Source: SMAG-U1939 sp035763125 (lineage in GTDB: Bacteria; Chloroflexota; Ktedonobacteria; Ktedonobacterales; JADMIN01). Taken from it: a stretch of 15,568 bases of DNA. The notes under the pieces were generated by a model. The model had not been told where the DNA came from, searched no databases, and saw only the letters and a list, made by a program, of their open reading frames with translations. Within the stretch, counting starts at the first letter, position 1. Each line of letters begins with the position of its first letter. The stretch is from the NCBI GenBank assembly GCA_035763125.1, contig DASUBU010000096.1:1-15568 (forward strand). The letters run 5' to 3'. Of the stretch, positions 13,252 through 15,568 are shown one piece after another. A program made the translations under genes and the position numbers.

Positions 13252-14757
13252 TCACAGGGCACCGATCAGCTCTGCCAGTGGCCGGCGGAAGGCTTGCCCG
13301 CCAAGGTCCGGCCACTGGCGCGCAAAGGCGGCGATACACTCGTCGCGCTCGGCCGCCAGCGCCGCGTCGTAGATCGCCAGTGCCTCGGAGCCAGCTCGTT
13401 TAGCGCACATCTTCGCCAGCAGGTCGCGTTCTACCACCGCATCGTGCAGCGTACCGAGTGTATCTTGCCCGTGCTTGAGCGTGTCGAGCAGCGGTTCGCA
13501 GGCAGGACCCAGCTCCTCGGCGAAGAGCTCCACCGTATAGCGCAGCCGCTTGCAGGCGATACGCAGGTGGTGAAGGCCAACGGGATCGCGTGCGGCGACC
13601 GCACCTCCGCCGCGTAGCATCGCCTCATAGCGGCTCCACGCGGCCGAACCCGCGAACTGCGCGACCGCCACGGAGTTCTCTTTGCCAGTCTCCTGAAGCG
13701 AGCCGACCATGTCCTCCAGCTTCACGAATATCTCAGAGAGCCGGCCGCCGTCGAGATAGGCGACCAGCCGCGCATGAGCGCGGGCGCGCCTGTGCTCCAG
13801 CCACGCACGGAACGCCGCAAGCCCGGCACTGAGATCGGGCTGAGACGCCTCGTACGCGGCCAATCGTTCGAGCAGCACATCCAAATCGCGTACGCCGCCC
13901 AGCGCCTGCGCCAGTGGCTTGAGAGCACGACGCAGCTTCCGCAGCTTCCGTCCGTCCAGATCGGGTGACGCGGCCAGCACGTCCAGCATCGTCCGCAGGC
14001 GGCGCACAGCTACGCGCATGTCATGCACACCGTCGGAGTCCTGGCCGCCGCGCGCGGCGGTCTCAACCATCTTCAGCCTGTCGAGCTGCGCCACAATCGC
14101 GCGCCGCCCAACCTCTGCGACCGCTGTCGCGCCTGCGCGCTCCGCCTCATCGAGCAGCGCGAGCCCCCGCTGCAGCTTGCTGCGTGGCTCGGCACGCAAG
14201 GGTAGGCTGTTCTGTAGCCGTCCGGCAAGTGCGTCGAGGTCAGCGCGCTTGCCCGTCCCCTTTAGCTCCACTTCCAGCTCGTAGAGCGGCTGCCGGCGGC
14301 CGTTGGCGGCAATCTCGCCGCTATCCAGCGCCAGCTCGGCGACGCACCGCCCAGCGCGCATGACGTCCCATAGCCGGCGTGTGACATCTACCCGCACCAG
14401 CGGAGCGACCGGTTGCCCACCGATCAATGGCGCGACGCGCTCGGCGATCTGCGGCGGCCACGCCCTGATGTCGCCATCCGTGCCCTCTGGCAGTGACGCC
14501 TCGATCTCTTCGCGCGCGTACATGCCGTCGTCCGATGTCGTATTCGGGCCCTTCAATGTCAGCAGCGCCTCCTGGCCGGCGCGACGAATGCGCAGTGACC
14601 GGCGGGCGGATGTGAGGCTGCGGGCGGGGGTATCGAGCACCTCGTCATGGTGACGCTGCACGCCGCGCGGGACGAGGCGGTACGGCGCCAGGTCCAGCGT
14701 GTCAATGCTCGCTGGGTCTAGTGGGCCTATCACCGCGAACTTCGCTTCGATCTCCAC
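13252..14757 (-). CDS. CYTH-CHAD protein (triphosphate/polyphosphate-linked)
   Basis: This 501-residue protein fuses two domains. The CYTH triphosphate-tunnel domain (about 1-200) has the signature E2-x-E4-x-K6, then RRSLRIRR (52-59), LTLKG (66-70), REEIE (82-86) and ELEVELK (160-166). These charged strands line the tunnel that binds triphosphates with divalent metal. The CHAD domain (about 215-500) has the paired helical motifs HDMRVAVRRLR (245-255) and HHLRIACKRLRY (396-407), whose His/Arg/Lys residues form the polyphosphate-binding face known for CHAD. The pair suggests inorganic polyphosphate hydrolysis or sensing, but no ppk or ppx is visible here. The start is GTG, placing ExExK at the usual N-terminal position, with AGAGGGG upstream. 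It precedes sixA. Confidence 0.92.
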   Translation of the reverse strand: MEIEAKFAVIGPLDPASIDTLDLAPYRLVPRGVQRHHDEVLDTPARSLTSARRSLRIRRAGQEALLTLKGPNTTSDDGMYAREEIEASLPEGTDGDIRAWPPQIAERVAPLIGGQPVAPLVRVDVTRRLWDVMRAGRCVAELALDSGEIAANGRRQPLYELEVELKGTGKRADLDALAGRLQNSLPLRAEPRSKLQRGLALLDEAERAGATAVAEVGRRAIVAQLDRLKMVETAARGGQDSDGVHDMRVAVRRLRTMLDVLAASPDLDGRKLRKLRRALKPLAQALGGVRDLDVLLERLAAYEASQPDLSAGLAAFRAWLEHRRARAHARLVAYLDGGRLSEIFVKLEDMVGSLQETGKENSVAVAQFAGSAAWSRYEAMLRGGGAVAARDPVGLHHLRIACKRLRYTVELFAEELGPACEPLLDTLKHGQDTLGTLHDAVVERDLLAKMCAKRAGSEALAIYDAALAAERDECIAAFARQWPDLGGQAFRRPLAELIGAL

Positions 14758-14866
14758 TGGCGGCCCCCTCTGTGCGGCCTGGCCCGGCCCTGCGGTCGGC
14801 TCTGGCTCGTATCGTACCGCACGCGGGATGCCGAGTGCGTCGCGACGAAAGTGGGCGTGCCTGCAT

Positions 14867-15568
14867 TCAACCCTCGACGATGCGCGCGGCGTGTGTCAAG
14901 ATCACGAGCTTCTGCGCATCCACCTGAGCATCCGAGGCGAGCACGCCCCGCACGCGCACAAGTGCCCCGACATGCAGGTCGTCCGGTCCGCCCATCGCGA
15001 TCTGGGTGGCAGGAGTCCACAAGACGCGGAGCTGATGCGCTGTGCGTCGATAAGCGCTAAACAGCTCGGCCTCATCGGCTTCGAGGAATGTGCCGCCGAG
15101 GATCCCCGGCGCTGGCAGCTCCGTGACCGCCAGGACTACATCCACCTGAGCGCCGAGCTCGGCCGCGCGAAACTGCTCCCATGTCGCCGGCGTGGAGATC
15201 TGCGCCATGCGAGGCGCATCTGGCGTTTGCGGCGTGGCAGCCGCTGTTGCCGCGCGCTGATCTGGAGCCGCCTGCGGCGCATTGGGAGGCGCATCTCGTC
15301 CTGGCTCAACAGGAGTCTCGCGCGGTCGCAACGAGCGATCCTGATCGTAGCGCAGCCCCAGGTGCAGGGCTGCCTGCGCTTTGGCCAGTTCCTCGCCGAG
15401 ATAGCCGGCGTGGCTGAGCTGGGTCACCAGCTCCTCGCGCAGCAGGCCCAGCAGCATAGGCCCTGCCGAACGTCCGCGCATCTCATGCGCCGGGGTATGG
15501 TCGGTCAGATAGTGGCGCACGATGATCTCTTGAACCGCGCGGTCCAGGCTGATCACGAAATAGCCCTT
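14867..15568 (-). CDS. DUF4346-like protein with C-terminal OB-fold-like domain (5' partial)
   Basis: The frame is open to the right edge, so the start is missing; 233 codons are visible. Residues 1-77 (from KGYFVISLDR through LSHAGYLGEELAKAQ to LGLRYDQD) match my memory of DUF4346, a domain found in archaea, cyanobacteria and others, sometimes fused to dihydropteroate-synthase-like domains. The motif HAGYLGEELAKA (53-64) is the most recognisable part. A Pro/Ala/Arg-rich linker (about 80-120) follows. The remainder (about 135-230) is beta-rich: GAQVDVVLAVTE (139-150), then VGALVRVRGVL (200-210) and KLVILTHAARIV (220-231), resembling an OB-fold. No catalytic residues could be named. It is separated from CYTH-CHAD by 109 bases without a clear promoter. 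The family call is from memory and needs a profile search. Confidence 0.6.
   Translation of the reverse strand, partial: KGYFVISLDRAVQEIIVRHYLTDHTPAHEMRGRSAGPMLLGLLREELVTQLSHAGYLGEELAKAQAALHLGLRYDQDRSLRPRETPVEPGRDAPPNAPQAAPDQRAATAAATPQTPDAPRMAQISTPATWEQFRAAELGAQVDVVLAVTELPAPGILGGTFLEADEAELFSAYRRTAHQLRVLWTPATQIAMGGPDDLHVGALVRVRGVLASDAQVDAQKLVILTHAARIVEG

Noticed and set aside
14838..14847. 10-bp palindrome CGTCGCGACG upstream of the CYTH-CHAD gene
   Set aside because: It is short, made mostly of CG steps and not positioned against a recognisable promoter.
1..15568. tRNA or rRNA genes, CRISPR arrays, insertion sequences, phage genes or attachment sites
   Set aside because: The gaps were read on both strands; no cloverleaf, regularly spaced repeat, transposase, integrase or flanking duplication was found.

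Overview
This window is GC-rich chromosomal bacterial DNA from an organism I cannot name. The small zinc-finger anti-sigma proteins, TolB-like membrane propeller, CYTH-CHAD protein, E. coli-type glucokinase and predominance of short intergenic gaps suggest Chloroflexota, perhaps a Ktedonobacteria or Thermomicrobia relative. That placement rests on overall protein character and is only moderately secure. I see no rRNA, tRNA, CRISPR array, transposase or phage gene.

Layout. (1) 23-3477, plus strand: a tight four-gene operon (GT2 glycosyltransferase, SDR dehydrogenase, heptose-7-phosphate kinase, phosphoheptose isomerase) with two ATGA stop/start overlaps. It should make and transfer a heptose-type sugar for a surface glycan. 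(2) 3484-5934, minus strand: a membrane-anchored WD40/TolB-like propeller and, upstream of it, a small secreted six-cysteine protein of unknown function. The latter lies in a local GC dip and has the clearest sigma-70-type promoter and Shine-Dalgarno sequence in the window. (3) 6346-6594: an orphan zf-HC2 anti-sigma-like protein, convergent with glucokinase (6612-7598, minus). (4) 7810-10627, plus strand: an ECF sigma factor, a second zf-HC2 protein paralogous to the orphan one, and a polytopic sulfite-oxidase-type molybdopterin oxidoreductase. (5) 10624-15568, minus strand: an amidase-signature hydrolase, a TatA-type translocase subunit with its own extended -10 promoter, a SixA-like histidine phosphatase, a CYTH-CHAD protein, and a partial DUF4346-like protein running off the right edge.

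How the genes may work together. The sigma/anti-sigma pair lies directly ahead of the molybdoenzyme, so envelope stress may control an extracytoplasmic redox enzyme. That enzyme appears to have four ordinary membrane helices followed by an internal twin-arginine helix, which implies Sec-then-Tat assembly. A tatA gene sits about 2 kb away. SixA and CYTH-CHAD look co-transcribed and are of the phosphate/polyphosphate type. Best leads for something new: the internal-Tat molybdoenzyme with its sigma/anti-sigma module, the duplicated anti-sigma gene lacking its own sigma factor, the six-cysteine secreted protein, and the DUF4346-plus-possible-OB-fold protein. No wholly novel multi-gene system is proved by the sequence alone.
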